This document shows, piece after piece, positions 1 through 5,770 of a stretch of DNA of 8,379 bases. Position numbers and translations under genes: made by a program. Position 1 is the first letter of the stretch, and each line of letters begins with the position of its first letter. The notes beneath the pieces were generated by a model. The model ran no database searches. It had not been told where the DNA came from and worked only from the letters and a program-made list of their open reading frames with translations. Source of the DNA: Candidatus Gastranaerophilales bacterium (GTDB lineage: Bacteria > Cyanobacteriota > Vampirovibrionia > Gastranaerophilales > Gastranaerophilaceae); contig CAAFVD010000030.1 of NCBI GenBank assembly GCA_900766355.1, forward strand, positions 1-8,379, read 5' to 3'.

Positions 1-48
1 ATTAAGTATCATTTTCGAGAGGGAACCAAGGACTATTTAATTGGTTAA
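1..48 (+). CDS. Possible C-terminal tail of an unknown gene (partial)
   Basis: Frame 1 from the first base is open for 15 codons and stops at TAA (46-48); the visible peptide is IKYHFREGTKDYLIG. It has a normal mixed composition and is followed about 27 nt later by a hairpin with a short T-run, as expected at a gene end. Fifteen codons are too few to prove coding, and frame 2 is also open for 12 codons. No family can be named. Bases 23-33 match the T-arm of the nearby tRNA, so this stretch could instead be a tRNA-derived scrap. Confidence 0.25.
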   Translation: MKYHFREGTKDYLIG

Positions 49-74
49 AATCATCAAACGCATAGTAACATACT

Positions 75-101
75 AAAAAAGACAGGCATAGCCTGTCTTT
101 T
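75..101 (-). terminator. Intrinsic terminator after tRNA-Phe, possibly bidirectional
   Basis: A perfect 7-bp stem GACAGGC/GCCTGTC (81-87 with 91-97) closes a 3-nt loop. On the minus strand it is followed by six T (A at 75-80) and lies about 5 nt past the tRNA 3' end. On the plus strand it is followed by four T, so it could also end a gene coming from the left edge. Confidence 0.8.
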
Positions 102-105
102 AAAA

Positions 106-181
106 TGGTGCCGCAACTCGGAATTGAACCAAGGACACAGGGATTTTCAGTCCCTTGCTCTACCAACTGAGCTATTGCGGC
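106..181 (-). tRNA. tRNA-Phe (anticodon GAA)
   Basis: Read on the minus strand, all arms fold: acceptor GCCGCAA with TTGCGGC, D-stem GCTC/GAGC with G18-G19 in the loop, anticodon stem AGGGA/TCCCT around the loop CTGAAAA, a 5-nt variable loop, T-stem CTTGG/CCGAG with one T-G pair around loop TTCAATT, then discriminator A and an encoded CCA (106-108). Positions 34-36 read GAA, which decodes UUY as phenylalanine. The gene lies downstream of infC on the same strand with no clear promoter of its own, so it may be processed from an infC transcript. Its terminator follows at 75-101. Its 5' end is partly duplicated upstream (262-274). Confidence 0.97.
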
Positions 182-224
182 TTATATTATTTACTTGTCA
201 TTTTGAGTCAGTTGGTAGAGCAAG
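154..224. repeat. 17-bp inverted copy of the tRNA-Phe D-arm
   Basis: Bases 208-224 (TCAGTTGGTAGAGCAAG) are the exact reverse complement of 154-170, which is the D-arm/anticodon-stem part of the tRNA gene. The copy therefore faces the opposite way to the gene. It runs into GCTCTAC (224-230), making a near-palindrome GTAGAGC-aa-GCTCTAC. It is too short to be a functional tRNA. Confidence 0.85.
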
Positions 225-299
225 CTCTACATTTCTAACCCCGTCGCTTTCGCTCCTCTGGGAGCTATTGCGGCTTATATTATTTACTTGTCATTTTGA
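169..299. repeat. Perfect 38-bp direct repeat duplicating the tRNA-Phe 5' end
   Basis: Bases 169-206 and 262-299 are identical over 38 bp; the bases just outside on both sides differ. Each copy contains, on the minus strand, 25 nt of upstream flank followed by the first 13 nt of tRNA-Phe (acceptor strand to D-stem). The left copy is part of the intact tRNA; the right copy breaks off in the D-stem. The 55 bp between them (207-261) carry the inverted D-arm copy and a GTCGCTTTCGCT segment. Confidence 0.9.
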
Positions 300-398
300 A
301 GAAATAAAATAACCTGAAATCAAAACTCCCAAATTATTAAAAGGATTTCCTCGTAAACCTATTCTACCGTATAAAGATTTTTAGTCAATAATTATTTT
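182..398. other. Intergenic region between infC and tRNA-Phe
   Basis: Apart from the tRNA-derived repeats, nothing coding is seen here. The repeat copies each contain GTCATTTTGA, which resembles the GTCATTnnGAG ends of short intergenic repeats like the one at 5807-5836. Bases 300-398 are AT-rich with no convincing infC terminator; only a small AGGAAATCCT palindrome on the minus strand is visible. Read-through from infC into the tRNA is therefore possible. A frame that looks open on the plus strand (124-312) is just the tRNA and its repeat read the wrong way. Confidence 0.6.
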
Positions 399-947
399 TT
401 ATACAGGTGCTAAGAATAAAGTTACATTTCTACCTTCAAGTCTTGGTGGTTTTTCAACGGCAATAGTATCACCTTTCAAGTCTTCCATAAACTTGTTTGC
501 CAAATCCAATGCCAATCTTGAATGTTGCATTTCTCTACCTCTCAACATTACAACAATCTTAACTTTGTTGCCTTGCGCGATAAATTTATTAATATTTTTA
601 ATTCTTACTTGATAGTCATGAGTGTCTATTTTATAACGAACTTTAACTTCTTTGATATCTACAGTATGTTGTTTTTTCTTCGCTTCTTTTGCTCGTTTTT
701 CTAACTCATACTTATATTTGCCATAATCTAATATTTTAGCAACAGGAGGTGCCTGATTTGGACTAACAACAACCAAATCTAAGTTTACTTCTTCAGCCAT
801 AGCTAATGCTTTTGATGTTAAAACAACTCCATGATTTTCACCTTTGTCATCAATAAGTCTTACTTCTTTTGAACGGATTTTTTCATTGATTAGGACTCTA
901 TCCTTGTTATTTCCTCTATTTCCGTATCTTGAATCTTCGTTTCCTAT
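399..947 (-). CDS. infC: Translation initiation factor IF-3, probable AUA start
   Basis: IF-3 binds the 30S subunit, keeps it apart from 50S and checks the start codon and initiator tRNA. The N-domain begins near RVLINEKIR (about residue 17) and contains PPVAKILDYGKYKYE (67-81), which fits the IF-3 signature. A lysine-rich linker follows, then the C-domain with MLRGRE (about 134-139) and a typical ending PPRLEGRNVTLFLAPV. An ATG-started frame could reach 1055 (218 aa), but its first two ATGs lie upstream of or inside a good promoter (993-1021). The in-frame ATA at 947 sits 8 nt after AGGAG and gives 182 aa, close to the usual IF-3 length. Non-AUG starts are known for infC, where IF-3 represses its own mRNA. 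No rpmI-rplT follows; tRNA-Phe is next. Product is certain, start is inferred. Confidence 0.95.
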   Translation of the reverse strand: MGNEDSRYGNRGNNKDRVLINEKIRSKEVRLIDDKGENHGVVLTSKALAMAEEVNLDLVVVSPNQAPPVAKILDYGKYKYELEKRAKEAKKKQHTVDIKEVKVRYKIDTHDYQVRIKNINKFIAQGNKVKIVVMLRGREMQHSRLALDLANKFMEDLKGDTIAVEKPPRLEGRNVTLFLAPV

Positions 948-960
948 GGCTTGGTCTCCT
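945..960 (-). promoter_or_regulatory. infC ribosome binding site and AUA start codon
   Basis: On the minus strand AGGAG (956-960, within AAAGGAGA) is followed after 8 nt by ATA (945-947), in frame with IF-3. No ATG, GTG or TTG occurs in frame between the promoter and the conserved domain. This motif is what decides the start. Confidence 0.75.
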
Positions 961-992
961 TTATAATGTATTATATTATCTGTAACGCAAAT

Positions 993-1021
993 ATAATAAC
1001 ACATTTCTCTTTTTTTTGCAA
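993..1021 (-). promoter_or_regulatory. Sigma-70-type promoter of infC
   Basis: On the minus strand TTGCAA (1016-1021), a 17-nt spacer and TATTAT (993-998), the latter preceded by TGT to form an extended -10. Predicted transcription starts near 986, giving a leader of about 40 nt before the ATA start. Its position inside the longer ATG-started frame argues against that longer frame. Confidence 0.65.
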
Positions 1022-1028
1022 AAAATAT

Positions 1029-1073
1029 AATTAAAACTCCGAATATTTCACCCAATTGGGTTTTATTCGGAGT
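1029..1073 (-). terminator. Intrinsic terminator of the EF-hand gene
   Basis: A 10-bp stem ACTCCGAATA/TATTCGGAGT (1036-1045 with 1064-1073) encloses a palindrome ACCCAATTGGGT (1050-1061) that can extend the hairpin. On the minus strand the stem is followed by TTTTAATTATATTTTTT. It lies 33 nt past the EF-hand stop codon and just upstream of the infC promoter, so it insulates the two genes. Confidence 0.8.
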
Positions 1074-1105
1074 AATATTTTCCCCTAAATTACAGTTAAC
1101 CTTCC

Positions 1106-1666
1106 TTACTTATCACTGTCATTCAGCCATTTGTAAGACAAAAGACTGCTTGAAAATTCTTTGTCCTCATCACCATAGAATATGGAAGTGCTTTTAATCA
1201 TTTTATTTTCGTCTTCAACTTTTCGTTTTGCCATTTTTGAAGTTAAATTATAAGCCTGAATTTCTCCAGCTGTTACTTTGCCATCATGGTTTGTATCTAT
1301 TTCTGAAAAGTGATCTAAAATTGTTCCTTGCATGTCAGAAGAAATTCCGCTCATACTACCCAATTGTGTAATTTGTTGTCTTGTCAAACCTTGATTTGCA
1401 ACTTGAGTCATAAGTTTTTGGACTTCATCTGTTGAAAGTGTTCCATCACCATTTTTATCTAATGTACCAAAGTTTTGACTTAGATAAGATGCAAAAGTTG
1501 CACCATAACCGCCAGTAGAAGTTAATAATGATGTGTTTCCCATCGCCTCTACTAAACTTGATTGTGTAAGACCATCTTTATATAAATTTGATAAAACTGC
1601 ATAAGAATTAGACATGCCTGCCTGTATCCCTTTTATTAGGGACGTTCCGTTTAAATAACTAGCCAT
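1106..1666 (-). CDS. Cytosolic protein with two EF-hands
   Basis: The 186-residue protein has two canonical 12-residue calcium loops: DKNGDGTLSTDE (70-81) and DTNHDGKVTAGE (124-135), each with acidic or oxygen ligands at loop positions 1, 3, 5, 7 and 9 and glutamate at 12. So it probably binds two Ca2+ ions. The 43 residues between the loops are enough for helices of a paired EF-hand domain. The N-terminal 60 residues are Ser/Gly/Ala/Leu-rich; the last 45 are charged (KRKVEDENK) and unrecognised. I see no signal peptide, lipobox or membrane segment, so it is predicted cytosolic. AGGAG lies 10 nt before the ATG. It is monocistronic, with its own promoter (1707-1734) and terminator, and shares its upstream region with a divergent LuxR-type gene. 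Function is unknown: a calcium buffer or sensor is possible. Confidence 0.85.
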   Translation of the reverse strand: MASYLNGTSLIKGIQAGMSNSYAVLSNLYKDGLTQSSLVEAMGNTSLLTSTGGYGATFASYLSQNFGTLDKNGDGTLSTDEVQKLMTQVANQGLTRQQITQLGSMSGISSDMQGTILDHFSEIDTNHDGKVTAGEIQAYNLTSKMAKRKVEDENKMIKSTSIFYGDEDKEFSSSLLSYKWLNDSDK

Positions 1667-1706
1667 TTCTGGGGGGCTCCTATATATTTTTATTACCTAC
1701 ACTACA

Positions 1707-1734
1707 ATATTAATGATTTTTTCTTCTAAATCAA
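1707..1734 (-). promoter_or_regulatory. Candidate promoter of the EF-hand gene
   Basis: On the minus strand TTGATT (1729-1734), a 16-nt spacer and TAATAT (1707-1712), both 4/6 to consensus. Predicted leader about 30-35 nt to the ATG. In DNA this AT-rich such matches can be fortuitous. Confidence 0.4.
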
Positions 1735-1735
1735 C

Positions 1736-1749
1736 CATTCATATGAATG
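1736..1749. promoter_or_regulatory. 14-bp perfect palindrome next to the EF-hand promoter -35
   Basis: CATTCATATGAATG is its own reverse complement and lies one base upstream of the candidate -35 of the EF-hand gene. This is a plausible site for a dimeric regulator, which might be the divergent LuxR-type protein or another. Its role is inferred from position alone. Confidence 0.35.
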
Positions 1750-1777
1750 ATTTTAAAATAAATAGTCATCATTATTC

Positions 1778-1822
1778 TATAAATTTTATAAATCTGATAA
1801 ATATATCAAGTCAAAATTTATA
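1778..1822. repeat. AT-rich inverted repeat in the divergent spacer
   Basis: TATAAATTTT (1778-1787) and AAAATTTATA (1813-1822) are 10-bp inverted repeats, with a smaller GATA/TATC pair (1796-1799 with 1804-1807) nested between them. There is no T-run typical of a terminator. It may be an operator or chance in AT-rich DNA. Confidence 0.3.
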
Positions 1823-1855
1823 AAAAACAGTCAAACGTCTAATATACAATTGACT
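1809..1855. promoter_or_regulatory. Three AGTCAA half-sites spaced by two helical turns
   Basis: AGTCAA occurs at 1809-1814 and 1829-1834 and, inverted as TTGACT, at 1850-1855. Centre spacings are 20 and 21 bp, which puts all three on one face of the helix, upstream of the LuxR-type gene. The last copy also looks like a -35 box, but no good -10 lies 16-18 bp after it. The same hexamer occurs elsewhere in the window, so chance is not excluded. Confidence 0.3.
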
Positions 1856-1911
1856 ATGTACGTTATATTATATTTTTGTTCCGTATATAGCTTGGAAGAA
1901 AAGGTGAATTA

Positions 1912-2103
1912 ATGGAGTTAACGGATAGAGAAATACAAGTTTTAACATATATTGCCGAGGGATTAAGTAATGAAGAAATTGCCAAAAAAATGATACTCAG
2001 TATTCATACAGTAAAGGCTCATATATGTTCTATATTTGCGAAACTCCACGCAAATGGTAGAGTTCAAGCAGCAGTAAAAGCTTTAAAAATGGGAATAATT
2101 TAG
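1912..2103 (+). CDS. Stand-alone LuxR/GerE-type HTH regulator
   Basis: The 63-residue protein is almost exactly one LuxR C-terminal DNA-binding domain: LTDREIQVLTYIAEGLSNEEIA (residues 3-24) with the turn and recognition helix in ILSIHTVKAHICSIFAKL (28-45), then NGRVQAAVKALKMGII. There is no receiver or ligand domain: an in-frame TAG lies at 1888-1890 and AAAGG is 7 nt before the ATG, so the short form is real and not a truncated reading. Bacillus GerE is a comparable single-domain regulator. The target is unknown; the adjacent spacer with half-sites and a palindrome suggests autoregulation and control of the divergent EF-hand gene (inference). A bidirectional terminator follows, so the gene is monocistronic. 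Confidence 0.9.
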   Translation: MELTDREIQVLTYIAEGLSNEEIAKKMILSIHTVKAHICSIFAKLHANGRVQAAVKALKMGII

Positions 2104-2148
2104 ATTTAATATGGAACCTTTTTTACCCCAATATAAAATTATCCCATT

Positions 2149-2184
2149 AAAAAATTCCGAAACTTATGTCTCGGAATTTTCTTA
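2149..2184. terminator. Bidirectional terminator between the LuxR-type gene and rpmH
   Basis: A perfect 10-bp stem AAAATTCCGA/TCGGAATTTT (2151-2160 with 2171-2180) encloses a 10-nt loop. On the plus strand it ends in four T. On the minus strand it is followed by a six-T run (A at 2149-2154), so it serves both convergent genes. Confidence 0.8.
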
Positions 2185-2204
2185 AACTTTGTTTTGTCAA
2201 AAGA

Positions 2205-2357
2205 CTAAGCACGTTTTTTAGCAGTGATTGCTAATTTGTGTCTTCCTTTTGCTCTACGTCTGTTCATAACTTCTTGACCGCCAGGAGTTGACATTCTAGC
2301 TCTAAAACCACTAACTCTTTGTCTTTTTATTTTAGTTCCTTCTAGTGTACGTCTCAT
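2205..2357 (-). CDS. rpmH: Large ribosomal subunit protein bL34
   Basis: The minus strand encodes 50 residues starting MRRTLEGTKIKRQRVSGFRA and containing the bL34 hallmarks SGFRARM (16-22) and RRRAKGRHKLA (33-43). It is a very basic protein that binds 23S rRNA in the 50S subunit. It is slightly longer than the usual 44-46 residues because of the tail ITAKKRA. AAAGGA lies a few bases upstream of the ATG, and a good promoter lies further upstream (2404-2430). In most bacteria rpmH heads an operon with rnpA and yidC; here a terminator follows only about 21 nt after the stop and the next gene is convergent, so it stands alone. Confidence 0.95.
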   Translation of the reverse strand: MRRTLEGTKIKRQRVSGFRARMSTPGGQEVMNRRRAKGRHKLAITAKKRA

Positions 2358-2403
2358 TTTTCTATTCCTTTTTTAGCTACTTTATATTATTATGCTTATA
2401 TAT

Positions 2404-2430
2404 ATTATAGGAAACAATTAGAATAGTCAA
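2404..2430 (-). promoter_or_regulatory. Promoter of rpmH
   Basis: On the minus strand TTGACT (2425-2430) and TATAAT (2404-2409) are separated by 15 nt; the overlapping TAATAT gives a 17-nt spacing. The rpmH leader would be about 40 nt. The promoter sits in the 89-bp space shared with divergent proC. Confidence 0.6.
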
Positions 2431-2446
2431 TAAAAGGTTAATTATT

Positions 2447-3253
2447 ATGAACAAAAAAATTGGATTTATCGGTTGCGGCAAAATGGCAAGTGCCATTATT
2501 GGAGGAGTTATATCTTCTAAGTTTGTAGATGCAGATTGTATTACAGCATCAGAAATTTCTGTAGAGGCTGCAGAAGAAAAGAGCAAAAAGCTAGGTATAA
2601 AAGTTGTTACAAATAATAAAGAATTGGTAAATAATTCTGAAGTTGTATTTATCGCAACAACTCCAAACTTTGTAGAAGGAGTGTTAAACGAAATAAAAGA
2701 TTCTGTAACTCCTGACAAGCTTGTAGTTTCTATCGCTGCAGGCGTAACTACAAACTTCATTCAAAACATTCTTCCTGAAAACACAAGAGTTGTAAGAGTT
2801 ATGCCAAACACTCCTGCGCTTATTTGTGAGGGTATGAGTGGTATTGCAGGTGGCAAATCTGCAACAAAAGATGATGTTGAGTTTGTAAAACAATTACTTT
2901 CAAACATTGGTAAATGTATTGTAGTAGAAGAATCTCAAATAGATATCGTTACTGCAATTTCAGGTTCAGGCCCTGCTTTTTACTACAAAGTTATCAACGA
3001 AATTGCAAGAGCTGGAGAAAAACTTGGACTTGATTATGAAAAATCATTGACACTTAGTATTCAAACTGCAATTGGTTCTGCAAAAATGTTGTTAAATAGT
3101 GACAAATCTGCAGAAGAACTTATCGCAAGTGTAGCGACTAAAGGTGGTTGCACAAGGGTTGGTGTTGATTTTATGGATGAAGAAAAAACAAATGAACTTT
3201 TCTACAACCTAATCGACAAAACTCGTGAAAAAGCAAAAGCTTTAGGAAAATAA
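2447..3253 (+). CDS. proC: Pyrroline-5-carboxylate reductase
   Basis: The enzyme catalyses the last step of proline synthesis, reducing 1-pyrroline-5-carboxylate to L-proline with NAD(P)H in the cytosol. The 268 residues match the usual family length. The N-terminal Rossmann domain opens with KIGFIGCGKMASAIIGG (4-20). Next come VRVMPNTPALICEGMSG (116-132), the ISGSGPAFYY segment (171-180), and the C-terminal signature region ATKGGCTRVGVDFMD (230-244), which fits the family pattern although the common SPGGTT core reads TKGGCT. AAAAGG lies 9 nt before the ATG. comEC starts 4 nt after the stop, so the two genes are almost certainly one transcript. A ProC-like protein of non-proline role (ComER) exists next to comE genes in Bacillus, but the intact motifs favour a true reductase. 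Confidence 0.93.
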   Translation: MNKKIGFIGCGKMASAIIGGVISSKFVDADCITASEISVEAAEEKSKKLGIKVVTNNKELVNNSEVVFIATTPNFVEGVLNEIKDSVTPDKLVVSIAAGVTTNFIQNILPENTRVVRVMPNTPALICEGMSGIAGGKSATKDDVEFVKQLLSNIGKCIVVEESQIDIVTAISGSGPAFYYKVINEIARAGEKLGLDYEKSLTLSIQTAIGSAKMLLNSDKSAEELIASVATKGGCTRVGVDFMDEEKTNELFYNLIDKTREKAKALGK

Positions 3254-3257
3254 ATAT

Positions 3258-5663
3258 ATGAAAGAGATGCTGAAAAGCCTTTCTCAAAACAAAAACTTTT
3301 TAATGTTTATAACCTCAATAGTTTATATATTGGGGTTATTTGCATATTTTAATAATCAACAAATCATATTTTGTGCGATCATATCAATTATCGGAATAAT
3401 CCTAATTCTAAAAGATTGTTTCCCGATAAAACTTATTCTTATTTGGTTATTAATGTTTTATTTTGCATTTTTTAACGCACAATTAAGAATCAAAAACTCT
3501 GATGACTTGTTGATGCTTGCGCCTCAAAAATCAGTTATTGAAGGACAGATTGTTTCGATACCAAACATAGCAAAAGGAAACACACTCAAGTTTTTCTTGA
3601 ATGTTAATAAAATAAAATACGATGACAAAACTATCAAGATTCCGAATAACAAAACTTTGGTAAGCATAAGATATCAGGGTGAAATAAAGAACAAACCACT
3701 TATAGGCAATTCGTATTCAATAGAGGGGAAATTGGTCGCACCATTTCGTTCTACCAACCCGTCACAATTTAGTTATGCGAATTATTTAAGGAACTTTCAG
3801 GCATACACAGTATTTTATTCAAAAGAAAACTCTTATCATTTGATACCAACACAACTTTCTTTAAGATGGAAAATACTTCAAGGATTGAATAATTCAAGAA
3901 TAAACATATTGGATTCACATTCAAAATATCTAAAAAGTCCGAATATTGAAATTTTAGGTGGTATTGTTTTTGGAGATGATGCAATTGCACCGCCTGATTA
4001 TATAAAAACAACTTTTATTAATTCAGGATTGCTCCATATTTTGGCAGCTTCTGGTATGAATGTTGCGTTTATATATGGGTTTTTGTTTTTCTTTTTAAGG
4101 AAATTGAGAGTACCTTATAAAATATCAGTTTCGGCAGGTATATTTGTTATTATTCTATATTCATTAATGACAGGGCTTGGGCCATCGGTAATTCGTGCGG
4201 CAATAATGTTGATATTTATTTTGCTTGGAAAATTAATTGATAGAGATGCTCATAGTATTTCGTTATTGGCATTTGTTGGGTTACTTATGTTAATTTATAA
4301 TCCAGCTTTTATCAATGATGTTGGGTTTCAATTATCTTTCATTGTTACATTTGGGTTATTGTTATGTACAAATATTGTAATGGGATATTTCAAATGGTTG
4401 CCTAATTGGTTATCAGGTTCAATTTTTGTACCTCTTATTGCTCAAATATGGGTTATACCAATACAAATGTTTTATTTTAATAATATTAGTTTATATTCTG
4501 TGTTTGCAAATATATTGACTGTTCCATTTTTATCTGTAATTAGTTTTGGTGGTTTTGTTAGTTCAGTCTTTGCTTTGATAAAACCAATATCTGATATAGT
4601 TTGTAGAGTTTTTGATTTTGTGTTGAATCCTCTTTTGAATATATTGGTTTGGATTTCAAATTTCTTTTCAGGTCTGCCACATTCTTTATTTATCACAACT
4701 CACCCATCAATTTTACAAGTTATTTTATACTATTTAATTTTATTACTTGGGGTTTATATTTTGAAAAATAGATTTGTTGATAAAAAGTCAATATTTATTT
4801 TTCTTGGATTGATTGGTTTGTTGTTTTTGTCAACAATAAATATTCCGAATAAAAATCTTGAAATAATTTCGTTTGATGTCCAAAACGGTGATGCTTTTCT
4901 CTTAAAAACACCTCAAAATAGATATATAATTATAGATACAGGCAAATCAGGATATCGAGGAAGTTCTTCTAAAGCTAAGATGATTATTGTTAAATATCTG
5001 AGAGATAAAGGAATAAAAGAGATAGACTCCCTTATTTTAACCCATTTTGATAATGACCATTCTGGTGGTGCGATTGATTTAGTGAACGATGTAAAAATTG
5101 ATAAAGTTTATGTAAATTCTCTTTCTGACGATTCAAGAATTGCAAAACAAATTTATAAAAAAGTTCCAAATCTCGTATGCGTAAAAGGTAAGACTTTAAT
5201 TGTTGATGAAAATAATTTTTCGATTGAATTAAATAAAGCGTATATTAATAAACAAAAAAATATAAGTGTCGATAATGAAAATTCAATTATTTCTATCGTT
5301 CGATACAATAAATTTAGTATGCTTTTTACTGGTGATGCAGGTATAGTTGCCTTAACCCAGTTAAAATCTCAATTACCTAGAAATATAACTGTTTTGAAGG
5401 TAGGTCATCATGGTGCAAAAAATGTTGTAAATAAATCAATGATAGAGTATTTGAACCCTAAAATCTCTTTGATTTCTGTAGGGGAGAATAGATACGGACA
5501 CCCAAATAAAAAGACATTACAAGTATTGAGGAACACAAATATTTATAGAACAGATTTAAATCATTCGATAAAAATAGAAGTTTCTCCCAAAGAATATAAA
5601 ATATATACGTATGATTCTGATAAGCTGAAATATGTATGTGACAGAATAGAGGGGAGTTTATAA
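3258..5663 (+). CDS. comEC: ComEC/Rec2 family DNA-uptake channel with metallo-beta-lactamase domain
   Basis: ComEC forms the inner-membrane pore that passes single-stranded DNA into the cytosol during natural transformation. The 801 residues have the full family layout. First come hydrophobic segments (about 15-73) and a soluble DUF4131-type region (about 90-195). The Competence domain (about 230-505) has many membrane helices and the motifs HILAASGMNVAF (260-271), GLGPSVIRAAIM (307-318) and NDVGFQLSF (353-361). The C-terminal metallo-beta-lactamase-like domain (about 533-785) has IDTG (559-562), THFDNDHSGG (595-604), TGDAG (691-695), GHHGAKN (716-722) and SVGENRYGHP (740-749), so the metal site looks intact. 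It is 4 nt after proC with a weak AGGAA inside the proC end, suggesting coupled translation. comEA is not in the window. No clear terminator follows. Confidence 0.95.
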   Translation: MKEMLKSLSQNKNFLMFITSIVYILGLFAYFNNQQIIFCAIISIIGIILILKDCFPIKLILIWLLMFYFAFFNAQLRIKNSDDLLMLAPQKSVIEGQIVSIPNIAKGNTLKFFLNVNKIKYDDKTIKIPNNKTLVSIRYQGEIKNKPLIGNSYSIEGKLVAPFRSTNPSQFSYANYLRNFQAYTVFYSKENSYHLIPTQLSLRWKILQGLNNSRINILDSHSKYLKSPNIEILGGIVFGDDAIAPPDYIKTTFINSGLLHILAASGMNVAFIYGFLFFFLRKLRVPYKISVSAGIFVIILYSLMTGLGPSVIRAAIMLIFILLGKLIDRDAHSISLLAFVGLLMLIYNPAFINDVGFQLSFIVTFGLLLCTNIVMGYFKWLPNWLSGSIFVPLIAQIWVIPIQMFYFNNISLYSVFANILTVPFLSVISFGGFVSSVFALIKPISDIVCRVFDFVLNPLLNILVWISNFFSGLPHSLFITTHPSILQVILYYLILLLGVYILKNRFVDKKSIFIFLGLIGLLFLSTINIPNKNLEIISFDVQNGDAFLLKTPQNRYIIIDTGKSGYRGSSSKAKMIIVKYLRDKGIKEIDSLILTHFDNDHSGGAIDLVNDVKIDKVYVNSLSDDSRIAKQIYKKVPNLVCVKGKTLIVDENNFSIELNKAYINKQKNISVDNENSIISIVRYNKFSMLFTGDAGIVALTQLKSQLPRNITVLKVGHHGAKNVVNKSMIEYLNPKISLISVGENRYGHPNKKTLQVLRNTNIYRTDLNHSIKIEVSPKEYKIYTYDSDKLKYVCDRIEGSL

Positions 5664-5697
5664 GTTATTGTAGAAATGTTTTTGCATAAAAATGCGG

Positions 5698-5725
5698 GAT
5701 TACTTCGCCACCGCTTGTAATGACG
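5698..5725 (+). repeat. Short dispersed intergenic repeat, copy A
   Basis: This copy reads GATT-a-CTTCGCC, then accGCTtgt, then AATGACG. It shares the framework GATT/CTTCGCC/GCT/AATGACG with the opposed copy at 5807-5836. Its ends ATTAC/GTAAT can pair. It resembles short palindromic intergenic repeats (inference). Confidence 0.55.
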
Positions 5726-5770
5726 TAAATTTTGTCAATTCTGATTATTATTAAAATACCAAACTGACAG

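Noticed and set aside
124..312. Open plus-strand frame of 62 codons with an internal repeat (LLRLILFTCHFE twice)
   Set aside because: It is the tRNA-Phe gene and its 38-bp duplicate read on the opposite strand; the peptide repeat only reflects the DNA repeat.
948..1055. N-terminal extension of IF-3 from ATG 1055 or 1001
   Set aside because: It overlaps a good promoter and a terminator tail, encodes a non-conserved hydrophobic stretch, and makes IF-3 about 36 residues too long.
1850..1878. TTGACT as the -35 of the LuxR-type gene
   Set aside because: No acceptable -10 lies 16-18 bp downstream; TATATT is only 13 bp away. Kept only as a half-site.
2377..2893. Minus-strand open frames opposite proC
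   Set aside because: They are shadows of proC, which has clear family motifs, and they overlap the rpmH promoter.
5681..5697. GCAT-aaaa-ATGC hairpin as comEC terminator
   Set aside because: Only 4 bp with no T-run after it on the plus strand; too weak to call.
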